Below are positions 1 through 10,740 of a stretch of 64,000 bases of DNA, piece by piece. Both the position numbers and the translations under genes were made by a program. The number at the start of each line of letters is the position of its first letter. The first letter of the stretch is position 1. Origin of the DNA: Glossina fuscipes (Eukaryota > Arthropoda > Insecta > Diptera > Glossinidae); NCBI RefSeq assembly GCF_014805625.2, contig NW_023998566.1, positions 141,926 to 205,925 of the forward strand. The letters are read 5' to 3'. A model generated the notes under the pieces. It was not told the DNA's origin. It saw nothing but the letters and a program-made list of their open reading frames with translations, and did no database searches.

Positions 1-113
1 AATTAGCGACTTAGCATGTTTTATATGTGTACGGTCGGTAAGATTATCTAATTTTAATACTTATTTTACTTTATTGTTATTCATTTCGCAATAAATTGTA
101 ACTCAGCAAAGAT

Positions 114-197
114 ATTTTAGCGAAGACCCGAACCATAAAATGTGGTTGCTCAGGAGTGAAGATAGCCCACATTTTTGTCTTCGCTAAAATGTGGGCT
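114..197. repeat. Nested perfect inverted repeats (foldback)
   Basis: Two perfect inverted repeats are interleaved here. ATTTTAGCGAAGAC at 114-127 is answered by its reverse complement at 177-190. AGCCCACATTTT at 164-175 is answered by its reverse complement at 186-197, leaving a 10-nt loop. A third, imperfect pair links 153-170 with 191-211 (GGAGTGAAGATAGCCCAC against GTGGGCTAACTTCACTT). This could be the core of a foldback or MITE-type element; no coding capacity is seen. Confidence 0.7.
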
Positions 198-925
198 AGC
201 TACAGTGGGCTAACTTCACTTCAGTAAATAAAAGCCATATAGAAGACATGCCGGCTTTTAGTTTTGCGCCTCAGGAATCAATAACACAAATCGGTCAATA
301 TTTATTGACTTTGCCCCAACACTTAGAACCACTTCTTTTAGCTCCCTGTGCTGTTCTAAAACAAGTTTTGAAAACATGTAATATAAACTACAGCCAGCCT
401 ACTCCCAGCACCGACATTTTGTTAAGTTTGATCGTCACAGAATGTTTCGCCTTGTATCAAACACATATATTGCAAATAAATTGCTCATACAATTAGAGAC
501 GAAGAGTCTTTTTTCTGAATTTTATTCGCTCAGTTGAAATTTGAACTTTTATTACATTTCCTTAAAAGAATATATGCACCGATAATAAATTCAACGTAGT
601 TCATCTACATTTAAGGCCCAAATATAAATGTTATTATGAAGTATTTTTTAGTTAAGGTAAATAATAATGCATTATAGAATTGAGTATTTCTAGTATTTGC
701 CTGGTACAGATACAAAAATTTACCAAAGCCTACAAAATCTTCTGAAAAACGAAAAAGATTATCTAAATGAGTTAATAACATCACTAGTTCAACAGCCAAC
801 GATTGAATTTTACAACATTGGTTAAGGGAAAAAATAACATCTCAGTTCAATAAAATTGACGCTTTGAATTTTTTAGGAAATTGGCCATCTTCGATGTTTT
901 CTCGAACGAAGCTCTTAATACATAC
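198..925. other. AT-rich stretch without a recognisable gene
   Basis: Short open frames occur (for example 248-496 on the plus strand, 82 codons), but none shows a known domain, a splice pattern or a biased composition. I see only AT-rich non-coding DNA. Confidence 0.55.
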
Positions 926-1330
926 TGTGAGGGTCTTTCGGCCCATTCGGTGGGACTGGGGTAACTCAGCGGCCCAAGAAAATACAATAAATTTGTACCC
1001 AATTGTTATTCATGAAATTCAGCACTTTATTTTATTTCTATCAAAACGCTACCCGCTCTCGCGGGAGTCCAGACTCGACCAAGTCTCAAATATCACATTC
1101 CCTAAACTAAAACTATCCCACCCCATTCTTATTCTACTTTTATTCTACTCCTATTCTATTCTACTCTTAATCTATTTCTATCATATTCTTATTCTTTCCT
1201 TGCCATATTCTTATTCTACTCTTATTCTCTATCCTAAACTAGCTTACTCTCTAAGTTAAACTGGCACTCTCTCACCCCAGGGACGGAGAACCCGTGAGGC
1301 TAAAACGAGGGACGACTTTGGCTCCTCGCC
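926..1330 (+). repeat. Repeat family X, copy 1
   Basis: First of three related blocks of about 400 bp (others at 10006 and 59108). Order of parts: a start at TGTGAGGGTCTTTCG, a GC-richer segment with CTCGCGGGAGTCCAGACTCG, a core of degenerate CTATTC/TATTCTACTC units (about 1130-1250), then GGACGGAGAACCCGTGAGGC and a terminal ACGACTTTGGCTCCTCGC. The two ends are weakly inverse-complementary (GTGAGG against CCTCGC). There is no convincing open frame, so it looks like a non-autonomous element. Its class is unknown. Confidence 0.65.
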
Positions 1331-1788
1331 GTTAGTAGCTTAATCTAGGTTCGCTTATTCTTCAATTTTCAAAAAGGATTTGTTTTCTTGACTGAACATT
1401 GGAAAATATATTTCGTATCTTGTATTTTCTTTTGTTGTTTTTTTTTTATTTTTTGAGATTCGTTCCTGGTGATATGTGCAGCCGTATGTGAGCTTTCCTT
1501 CAAGGATATTTGTCCCTAACTTGCAAGGAGTAGTTCCGAACCAGATTTTTCTTTGTTTTAATGTTATGACAAACTTAATCTGATATGAAAAATATACGCG
1601 TTATAGAAGAGCGACGAGGTTGTAATAAGCTCTGATTCATTGTACAATTAGTAGTTTATTCACAATGATTCGAAGGGTATTTATTGTGTCTTTTTGTGTA
1701 TATAGGTACGAATACTTTTTCATAGCTTGTGGGATTTTTAATTTGGCTTTATTTTGCTTTTTAAGTTTTTGCTTATCTAGGGACCTTT
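1331..1788. other. AT-rich spacer
   Basis: T-rich non-coding sequence between repeat X copy 1 and the I-like LINE. No coding or structural signal is recognised. Confidence 0.6.
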
Positions 1789-1801
1789 TAAATAGAAATT
1801 A
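1789..1801 (+). repeat. Target-site duplication, left, of I-like copy A
   Basis: TAAATAGAAATTA, repeated exactly at 6612-6624 on the far side of the element. A 13-bp duplication fits I-type LINEs, which make 10-14 bp duplications. Confidence 0.8.
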
Positions 1802-1804
1802 ACC

Positions 1805-2818
1805 AAACTGAATGATGACGGAAAAACACGCTCTCCTACAGGAAGGATTATTTTAACTTTTGATCGCTATCCATTACCGCGAACAGTTGATGTGGCGTGG
1901 TATAAATGTAAAGTAGAACCATACATCCCAAATCCTATGAGGTGTAAAAATTGCCAACGCCTGGGTCGTACGGCAAAAAGATGAACTAATGCTGCATCTA
2001 GTGCTAACTGTGGTCATCCTCCACATACTGAAAGCTGTACCCGTAGTTTCTGCATAAATTGCAATGATCAACACTCAGCGTTAGACAAACAATGCCCACG
2101 TTTTGTACAGATGCGTGAAATATTAAAAATCAAAACAGAAAATTACTGTAGCATGGGCGAAGCGCGACGGACATACCGGGAAAGAAATCCATCTGTAGCC
2201 CATGGAATTGGCAAAAGTAATACCTACGCTGCTGTTGCCTCACAAATCGAGTCTAGTAAGACTTTAACTCCAACTGCTTCCAATGAAAAACCTGTTCCAC
2301 CATTAACCAACAATTATATTGCGAAACCAGTTACATCACTTGCCAAAGATAATATTGAAAAAACCAAAGCAACTGCAAATATTGAAAAAATCAAAACAAC
2401 AACACATATGCTAAAATCTAATATACCAAATTCTCCAGAATCTCCAGCTGTCAACTTTACTCAACATATCACAAGTGGTAATGAATCCATTCTTTCTTCC
2501 GTTAATCAACCTTCGAAAACCAAAGCAACTGCAAATATTGAAAAAATTAAAACAACAACACATTTTCTAAAATCTAATAAACCAAATTCTCCAGAATCTC
2601 CAGCTCTCAACTTTACTCAACAAATCACAAGTGTTAATGAATCCATTCTTTCATCCATTAATCAACCTTCAATTTCAAATTATTCACGTGCGCCAACCCG
2701 TTGCGCTTCAAATGTACCAAATCACCTAAATACAGATTATTCTGCTGGTAAGAATAAATCATTCACGAAAAATTCCTATAGTGACCTTCTCGACGGAGAC
2801 GCTGACATGTCAACTTAA
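1805..2818 (+). pseudogene. I-like LINE ORF1 (gag-like, CCHC), copy A
   Basis: C-terminal remnant of the nucleic-acid-binding ORF1 protein of an I-clade LINE; such proteins coat the element RNA in an RNP. The frame enters at the truncation point (KLNDDGK) and ends at TAA 2816-2818. Three zinc knuckles can be placed at 1941-2100. In the first, copy B shows an intact CCHC (CKNCQRLGHTAKRC), whereas here the His codon reads Arg and the last Cys codon has become TGA (1982-1984). The third knuckle (CINCNDQH) is intact. Downstream is a Ser/Thr/Lys/Asn-rich tail with an in-frame 52-codon tandem duplication (2360-2515 and 2516-2670). It ends 21 bp before ORF2 begins. Confidence 0.8.
2360..2670 (+). 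repeat. In-frame 156-bp tandem duplication inside ORF1
   Basis: Two adjacent units of 156 bp (52 codons), both starting KTKATANIEKIKTTTH, with a few substitutions between them. Copy B has one unit at the matching place. The duplication keeps the reading frame. Confidence 0.85.
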
Positions 2819-2839
2819 CCCTCCCTCCACTCTGCTTAC

Positions 2840-5800
2840 ATGTCATTACAATTAAATAAAGTTTTTAAAATTCTACAATGGAACATTAAGGGACTTATTA
2901 ATAATTTTGATGAACTCAGTACACTCATAAGTGATTTTAATCCAACCTTTTTATCGCTTCAAGAAACCCATTGTAGAAGCTCTTTTAATCCTATTCCACC
3001 CAAATCATATACTGGATACTTCACGAATGCTGATCAAAACTCGTATTCCAAACAAGGAGTAGGTATTTTTATAAAATCAAGTGTACCTCACAAACGCATA
3101 AATTTAAGCTCAAATATACAAGCCGTAGCGATACAAATAATGTTAAATATAAAATTTACAGTGCTTTCGCTCTATATTCCACCTTCGCAATCGTTTTCTC
3201 AGCAAGAACTCTACAGTTTATTCTCCGTACTTTCTCCCCCATTAATTATATGCGGCGATTTCAACAGCTGGAATACCATCTGGGGCTCAACAGTGAACAA
3301 CACTCGCGGTACTGTTTTAGAAAAGGCCTTTTTTCAAAGCAACCTTTGCTTTTTAAATGATGGAAAACCAACGCACTTTTCAACTCATCATACATTTTCA
3401 CATATTGATTTAACATGTTGCTCTCCATCACTTCTTCCTTTGGTGTCCTGGTCTATTTCTGATGATCTACATAATAGTGATCACTTTCCAATCATAATCG
3501 ATCTTAAACTTTCAACGTCCTCTGCTACTCCAGTAAAACAGGCCAAATTCCTCCTAGATAAAGCGGATTGGATCAATTACTCCAAACAGGTGGACTCATT
3601 TTTGAACTCAAAGCCATTTAACGGAAACTGCAACCATGATGCTGCTTTTATGTCTAAAGCGATTCGCACGGCTGCTCATCTTTCTATTGCTCAATCCAAC
3701 AACTCTCTTTAAAAGAGCTAGGGTTCCATGGTGGAACAACACGCTTTCGTTTTTGAGGAAAAATAAAATGGATCTATGGCACCGCTTTAAGAGATATCCT
3801 GATCAGAATCACTTGTTATTATACAAAAGGGCCAATGCTCTATTCAGGAAGGAATTACGGAAATCAAAGGCACTTAGTTTTGAACTTTTCTCGAGACGAA
3901 TTCACAGAAATACATCAATGAAAGTTGTCTGGAACAAAATCAACAGACTTAATGGGACTTCAAACCTGAACGAAATTTCTGCCATCTGCACTCCCAATGG
4001 AACTTTAACTGACGCAGATGAGATTTCTAATTACTTTGGAAAAGTGTGGTGCGAATACTCCTCTGACAGCAACTTCTCCAGTGCTTTCATTGAAAATAAA
4101 AAGACTCCAATATCTCCTTCAAATAATATCGATAGATGTGCCATGTTCCTGGAAAATTGCGTATCTACCTCAGAACTTGGAAGTTGTCTCTCCAATTTGA
4201 AGGTGAACACACCTGGTCTAGACCGCATCTCATACCAAATGATCAGTGCTATGTCTAAGTTTAGTAAAAAGAAATTACTGGACCTATATAATACTGGCCA
4301 TATACCCTACATGTGGAAACTGGCAACAGTTGTTCCTATTCCAAAGTCAAAAAATGTCTCCATCGCATCTGATTATCGCCCAATTTCTCTTTTATCTTGC
4401 CTCTCTAAGGTTTTAGAGAAGATTATGGCATCTAGATTATCTTGGTTTCTTGAATCCAAGCACCTGATAACAAAGCAACAAGTTGGTTTCAAGCGGGGTA
4501 GAGGATGCATCGACGCTCTGTTACATATTGATTATTTCACAAGCAAAGCAATTTCCGAACGAAATCACGTAACAATTCTCTCAATTGATTTCGAAAAAGC
4601 ATTTGACAGAGTTGGTCTTCATATTATCTTAAGACTCTTGAAATCATGGAATGTTGGACCCAAATTCTTCAACTACATCAAATCATTCATGTCGCATCGG
4701 CGGTTCAAAGTTAGAATCAACAATCATCTTTCTGATTCCTTTCCGCTAATGAATGGCATTCCGCAAGGATCTCCTCTCTCTGTCACGCTTTTCCAGATCG
4801 CTTTCAACGAAAGTAGCAAAATTCTTTGCCGTGTACCAAGAGTGGAACATTGTCTCTACGCGGACGATGTATACATTTTTACAAAAGAAAAAGACAACAC
4901 GAAAGCAATCAACATCCTCGAATCTATTGCATGTAAGATCTCCACATGGGCAAACTCGTCAGCAGCTATAATCTCTATGTATAGAGATTATCGCACCTTT
5001 GTCGAAAACAAATGTGCGATGCAGGAAACCTACTGATGCATATTAACGACTTACCAGTACTAAATGTGCAGACGCTCCATGTTCTCGGGCTCACGTTTTC
5101 AAACGGTTAAAAAACTCCCTTTTAACAAGGGTAAATTTCATACAGTACGTTGCTTGGAGAAGCCATGCGCATATTAACACTATTGCTTATCTTACTAAAA
5201 TGCTTGTGTTAAGCAAGATTGACTATGCTTTGATAATTTATGGCAATAGCTGCAAATCTAATATCAACATCCTTAAACCGGTCTATCACCAAGCCGTTAG
5301 AGCAAGTTGTTATGCTTTTCGGACGACGCCCATAAATAATATTATAATTGAAACTGGTCTCCCAACTTTAGAAAATAGACTGTATGAGTTAAAAGCTAAA
5401 ATAGTCCCTAAGCTTCTTAATTCAAACCATTCTCGGTGATGACGTAAGAAAGATTATTATTGCGAAGAAAATTCCAAAGTCACCATCTGCAACTGACCAT
5501 TGTTTGTGCATCGCAAAGGAATTGAACATTCCCTTAAAAATTTCCCGCTCTTTTGGTGTTAAACCTCCCTGGATTTTGAAAGACTGCTCTTTTGACATCT
5601 CACTGTCTATGCACAAGAAAGAAGATACTCCAAATTACGTCTTCAGGAATCTAATAGCTGAGAAAACCCAAGTATTGGACAATACTGGTTGGAATCTTTT
5701 GTACACAGACGGCTCAAAATCTCCTGGTCTGCCTCCTGCTTGTGCGGTGGTAGATGCTACAGGACGGATTCTTCTCAACCACATATTTCACGAAAGCACT

Positions 5801-6496
5801 TCAACTTTCATAACCGAAGCCAGAGCTATCCTTCACGCTGCCAACCTTGCCCATAAAAACAAACTCAAAACCGTCATTGTTACTGATAGTTTGTCTGTAT
5901 TACAAGCTACCCGGAATCCTTCGACTTCGAGATGGAGCACCATCAACAAACTAAGGAATATAATTACTACACCCGACGGAAAAATTAAAATGTTATGGGT
6001 ACCAAGTCACATCGGTTTACTGGGAAATGAGCAGGCTGATCGAGCGGCAAAGTATGCTGCTTCTGCTCCTCTAATTATGGATGATGTCATGGAAAAGTTG
6101 GATCTTCAAAGATACATTGGAAGAAAAGTTAAAGAGCAAATTGCAGAAGGAAATTTACAAAACCATCATCAACACTACTCTTGCATTAACCCTCAATTAA
6201 CTCCACCTCTATATCCAACAAATGTTGAGAAAACCAAGATCCAAACATTTTCGAGAATTCGCCTTGGTCATGCAATTGCAACTCACCAATGGATCCTGAA
6301 GAAGTCATCTCCCCCAATCTGCTGTTGTGGACAAACTCTTACTATAAAGCACATTCTCTGCGACTGCCTCAACTTTTCCTTGGTTAGAAGTATTGCATTT
6401 GGAACGATTAACCCTTTGAACATTCTACAATCAGCTTCAGAACAGAATATCAATTCAATATTTTACTTTATTAATACTACTAAGCTTATTACCTAA
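2840..6496 (+). pseudogene. I-like LINE ORF2 (EN-RT-RNase H), copy A, frameshifted
   Basis: Polyprotein for target-primed reverse transcription. The endonuclease domain (2840 to about 3500) shows LQWNIKG, QETH, YIPP, CGDFNSWNTIWG and SDHFPI. After a frameshift near 3700 come the linker with PWWN and the RT: YRPISLLSCLSKVLEK, the AFDRV block, GIPQGSPLS and the catalytic YADD (about 4858). A frameshift at 4968-4991, a small deletion near 5105 and another shift near 5440 follow. RNase H is at about 5690-6060: YTDGSK, EARAIL, TDSLSVLQ, WVPSHIGLLGNEQADRA. A C-terminal Cys/His motif (CCCGQTLTIKHILCDC) lies near 6320. The catalytic residues survive but the frame does not, so this copy is inactive. 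Confidence 0.85.
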
Positions 6497-6611
6497 TATC
6501 CATTTATTTAAATTAGAGCCGATAGCCTGTGTTGCTAGTGCTCAATGTCTTTTTTTTAGTCTAAGAATTCAATTCATTAGTCTAAAATTAAAATAATAAT
6601 AATATAAATAA

Positions 6612-6624
6612 TAAATAGAAATTA
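6612..6624 (+). repeat. Target-site duplication, right, of I-like copy A
   Basis: Exact repeat of TAAATAGAAATTA found at 1789-1801. The border with the TAA tail is slightly ambiguous. Confidence 0.8.
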
Positions 6625-7333
6625 TATTTATTTGCTTATAAATATATTTATTTAAAGATAATTTCTTTCTAATTCAGGCGGAAAAGCACCGATATTATCA
6701 TGCCTCCCAATTTTCATACTTAACATGTGCGACACAACGATATCTTTACGTAAACCGTAAATATCTTGAGATTGCATGAAATATAGACAGATCATTTTAC
6801 CCCTTAGACTCTAGTGAATTCGGTTTATCTAAAATAACTAAGGAAAGGGTTCACTTACATAAGCTTTATAACGAAATTTTTAATATTAGGACTTCAAGTA
6901 TAGTTTTGTAGTAAAATTTTTGCAACGTTTCACTTATGTGAACCCAAAAAAAGTTTTGAACATTCGAAAAGAATGCTTTCAGCCAGGGGTTTTCAAACTC
7001 ACATCCCCGGATAATTGCCTTAGAAGTCGACAGGATAGGTAAAACGACATGTCTGCGTTGCACTATACACTGACAAGAATTCGGTTCTCAAAAGCAAACG
7101 AGCAAGTGAGTTTTTTTGCTAATTATCCATAAACTGTAACATACCTAACGACAAAATTTCGACGTATGATTGATCCCGTCAAATTTCGCACGAAAACGAA
7201 ATTATGGGACGTTATGTTTCCAAAATTATCTGTTGGGCAGGTATGATTTAATTTCTATGTCTATGTCGTCAGCAAATATATAAAAGAAAATGTTTAACTG
7301 GAAATACCTCTCGTTTTTTTTTTTTGTACATTA
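6625..7333. other. AT-rich spacer
   Basis: AT-rich sequence between two LINE fragments. Short open frames occur on the minus strand (6866-7063) but nothing recognisable. Confidence 0.55.
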
Positions 7334-7594
7334 CCGCGCTTGGTTTTATAAAGAGGTGGTCCAAAGAGCTTGATGATCTTTACATTACGAAAAGGCTGTA
7401 CATGTGTTTGGTTAGACCCCTACTCGAGTATGCCTCTGTTGTGTAGTCTCCTTCATATTGGTACTATGTAGATTCAATTGAATCTGCAGGGGTTCAATTG
7501 CAATTTGATCCTGTACCGGTTGTGGGTGTGGCTCTATGCTAACTGTGTACATGCTTTTTTCCTTTTTTTCCTTCTTATTTGTTTTATCGCACTT
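7334..7594 (+). mobile_element. Family J LINE scrap with internal deletion
   Basis: Positions 7334-7488 match the RT C-terminal region of family J (frame around FIKRWSKELDD...RLY, compare 38757-38910). The sequence then jumps at about 7490 to the 3' UTR (GGGGTTCAATTGCAATTTG, compare 39406). About 0.5 kb is missing between them. A short CAATTG stretch occurs near both sides of the junction. No coding potential remains. Confidence 0.75.
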
Positions 7595-10005
7595 CCGAGT
7601 ACGGAATTGCATTACTTCTCTATTTCTTGAGTATGCTTGCTTTTAATTAGAAAGAGGAAAACTTAAGTTTCAATTTTGTAAACAAAGTTTTCAAAGTTTT
7701 ATCCGGCGTTATTTTTCCAAGTTTTCCTTTTTTTAAGAAAAAAACAAACAACGAAAAGACGATTGTGTCTTGGGGTATGGATTGTTTAATCTTTCCGAAC
7801 GAATAAATGTTTTTCAATGATCTTGCCTAGTGTTTCGCTCCAACTTATATCCTCAAGAACATTAACTGCATTGCTTTACGAATTTTTAGGGTTTTTGCTC
7901 TTCTTTCTCTCAATCAAGATTCTTGTTGTTAATTGATGCTATTCTCATTTATCCTGTTGTTTATTATTGAATGGATGCCCGTATTTGTTTCTCATAGGAT
8001 CGCTATTATTTTGTTTATTTTATAGCTGAGGGCTGTAATTTAAATTTTTGTTCGATTTTTGGAATTTCAATTCAATTCACGACTCATCAGAATTTTGTGG
8101 TTCAATAGCTATCATTTAGTTTTCTGTTTTTTTTTTTGAAAATCTACCTCCTCAGCAAATATAAAGGAGAAGGTTTAAGAAGAAAATCCCTTTTGTTTCT
8201 TCTTTCCCTTCTTTAAATTAAAGGACAATTGTTCATGTAAACGAAAGAAACAAAAGATACTATCGACACACGCTATAATTGAGGGGTGTTATGTAGGGTG
8301 TTAACTAGCTTCGGATAACTATCAAAATAATAATATATTGATTTTTTCGTGTTATGCGTGGCGGTTTTGGTGCATCAAATACGTAGATGTTGTTCCTATT
8401 TAAAGCTTGCCCTGTTCCTTTTGTTTCGATCTCTCACTCCAGCACACAAATTTTCATCTGAGCCTTTTTTGTTCAATTCACGTTTAACAGAATTTCAATT
8501 ATTTCATTTGCTTTGATATATTGTAGTGATACCACTCAAAATTAAAGCTTCTTTTATTTAGTTGATTATTTTAAAGTCTTTATTTGTTACTTTTCTTTTA
8601 GATTCTTGCTTATATTCTGACCTGAGTGAGGTATGGTCAGATGTCTTATATAACTAATAATTTAATGCTAACTTAAGCGAATAATATAATTAAAGTAGGT
8701 TATAGCTAGAATCGTAACTTTAGCAAATAATATAATTAAAGTAGGTTATTACGAGAATTAGGACTAATGTGGTTTACAACTAAATTAGGCTATCTTAACT
8801 AGGTTAGGTGTCACATTATGTTAAAATGTAAACTTAGCGTAAATTGGAAATCACGGTAGAGTGCGACAGATCAATAATGCTACAATATTAATAAAAGTCA
8901 CTTAATTAGTACCAATTTTCTTTTCTCCCTTTTGTATGTATTATTTTAAATTGCAACAATGAAAACTTTAGAAGCAAAATGAAGCACAATGATGAGCGTT
9001 TCTTTATATAAATTAATGTCAATATCTGCCTTTTGGCTTTTCTTTTCGTAGGTATATCGATTTTCAATGTTTATTAAAACCTTTTTTTTCACAATATTTA
9101 TGGCGTTAGTTGCTTTATGCAATGGTTAATTTTCCTTCTCTTTTTGTATTTTTATATTACATTAATTTGAACTTCGAAGGAATTTTATCCGTATATATTA
9201 GTGTGCTTATGAGATGATTTCTCAAAAATTTTCGTCCGCGATCAGTCACTTGTGTTTTTTATCAAATCTCTTTTTCCCAGGAACCACTCGTTCTCGCTTC
9301 ATTCAACACATTGATTTAACTGATTGATACATAACGAGCACATTAATTCCTTGTCGTTTTCTGTGCTTGTGTGCTTGTTCTACCTTTTTTCCTAATAATG
9401 TGACAATATTGTACTCTTGCATGCACATCGTACAAAAATTCACCTCATCCCTTATTCCATGATTTTTCTTCGGTGATTTCAACCGAACTTTCGAAAACGA
9501 ATAGCTCTAATTTTAAAATTTTTTCCCTTTTTTTTGTTTTTTGGTTATAGTGGTTGTGCTTGTTGTGTTTTAAAAACGTCGCCTTAACATCCGACTCCTT
9601 TCTACTTTTTTTTAATGAATGAATCTACAATAGACTTCTAGAACCCTTACTTTTCTGACACTTGTAATCTTCAATACGACAATTTTTTTTCTTTTCCGTT
9701 TTTTTTTTCAATAGTTTTCCGTATATATTTCTTTTCGATAACTCAAAAGGAAAAGTCACTGTCGCTTGCTAGTCTTTTAGTTATTATTTCTCTTGATTTC
9801 TTTTTTTCTCACTTGTATGTTTTTGTTCTTTTTTTTTTTCTTTAGAAAAGGACCCTTTTGATACTTTGTTTTTTTTTTCTTTTCATACCAGCTTCTATAG
9901 TTTCTACTTGCCTTTTTTTTTGATTTTCGATTCTTCCTGTTTTTTTTGTTCACCGATTTTGATGTATTTTTCTTTGTATTAAAGGTTCCCTGCTTGGGTA
10001 CCACT
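7595..10005. other. Long T-rich non-coding region
   Basis: About 2.4 kb with many T runs on the plus strand, especially at 9480-9960. A lysine-rich frame on the minus strand at 9777-10004 is just the reading of these runs. A 46-bp tandem duplication lies at 8670-8761. No gene is seen. Confidence 0.55.
8670..8761. repeat. 46-bp tandem duplication
   Basis: Two adjacent units, 8670-8715 and 8716-8761, share a long identical block (AATAATATAATTAAAGTAGG) with a few differences at the sides. Confidence 0.7.
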
Positions 10006-10410
10006 TGTGAGGGCCTTTCGACCTATATCTCTGGGGCTGGGGTAGCCCAGCGGCCTAGGAAAACACAAGAACATTTATATTTAGGGATCTTAATTCTTCA
10101 TTTTATTAGTATCAGAACGCAACCGACTCTCGCGGGAGTCCAGACTCGACCAAGTCTCAATTATCACTCTCCCTAAACAAAACTATCCTACTCTATTCTT
10201 AATTTATTCTTATTCTACTCCTATTTTGTTCTTATTCTGCTTTTAATCTATTCCTATCCTATTCGTATTCTATCTCTGCCCTGTTCTTATGTTATTCTTA
10301 TTCTCTATCCTAAACTAGCTTACTCTCTTACCTACCTTAAATTAGCACACTCCCCCCACCAGAGACGGAGAACCCATGAAGCCAAAACGAGGGACGACTG
10401 TAGCTCTTCA
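10006..10410 (+). repeat. Repeat family X, copy 2
   Basis: Same layout as copy 1: TGTGAGGGCCTTTCGACC at the start, CTCTCGCGGGAGTCCAGACT near 10125, a CTATTC-type core at about 10185-10310, GAGACGGAGAACCCATGAAG near 10362 and ACGACTGTAGCTCTTCAC at the end. It is clearly homologous to copy 1 over its whole length; the 3' end is more diverged. Confidence 0.65.
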
Positions 10411-10545
10411 CAATACGTATGGTTGCCTGAGAAATTCTCGTAATCTATGGTTTTGTTAAAGACCGAGGTGATATTCGTAAACGATAAAATATTCCATAAA
10501 GTGAAACAAAAAAAAAAAAAAGCGAGACAGATCGCAACAAGGGTT

Positions 10546-10740
10546 TAACGTGAGTACCTGCCTTGATGGCTTAACCTCACGGTGGCCCAAGCCACGGGGG
10601 TTATTTAAGCTTAACCCATGCCCCCTGGTGATTTAGACAATCCCCCTAAACACCTCCTGAGTCCAGATTGTTTACTGTGTATGGCCCAATAAACCCACTC
10701 TGGTCAGTGTTGAGGCTTATCCGCACCTCGATTTGTTCCA
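10546..10740. other. GC-richer island of unknown nature
   Basis: About 195 bp markedly richer in G+C than the surroundings, with CTCACGGTGGCCCAAGCCAC, CATGCCCCCTGGTG and an AATAAACCC near 10688. It has no long open frame and I found no second copy in the window. It could be a SINE-like or other short repeat, or a remnant of a 3' end. Confidence 0.3.

Larger units (their letters stand above)
1802..6611 (+). mobile_element. I-like non-LTR retrotransposon, copy A (5'-truncated)
   Basis: A LINE of about 4.8 kb on the plus strand, flanked by an exact 13-bp duplication. It contains the C-terminal part of ORF1 with CCHC zinc knuckles, then ORF2 with endonuclease, RT, RNase H and a C-terminal Cys/His motif, then a short 3' UTR ending in AAT/TAA repeats (about 6588-6611). 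RNase H plus the TAA-type tail points to the I clade. Compared with copy B it lacks the 5' UTR and roughly the first half of ORF1. Several frameshifts and a stop show it is inactive. Unlike B and C it has a single 112-bp unit downstream of RNase H, and it keeps the linker that B and C have lost. Confidence 0.85.

Noticed and set aside
248..496. 82-codon open frame on the plus strand
   Set aside because: No domain, no conserved look, and many frames of this length are expected by chance in this window.
9777..10004. Lysine-rich frame on the minus strand
   Set aside because: It is the reverse reading of T-rich low-complexity DNA.
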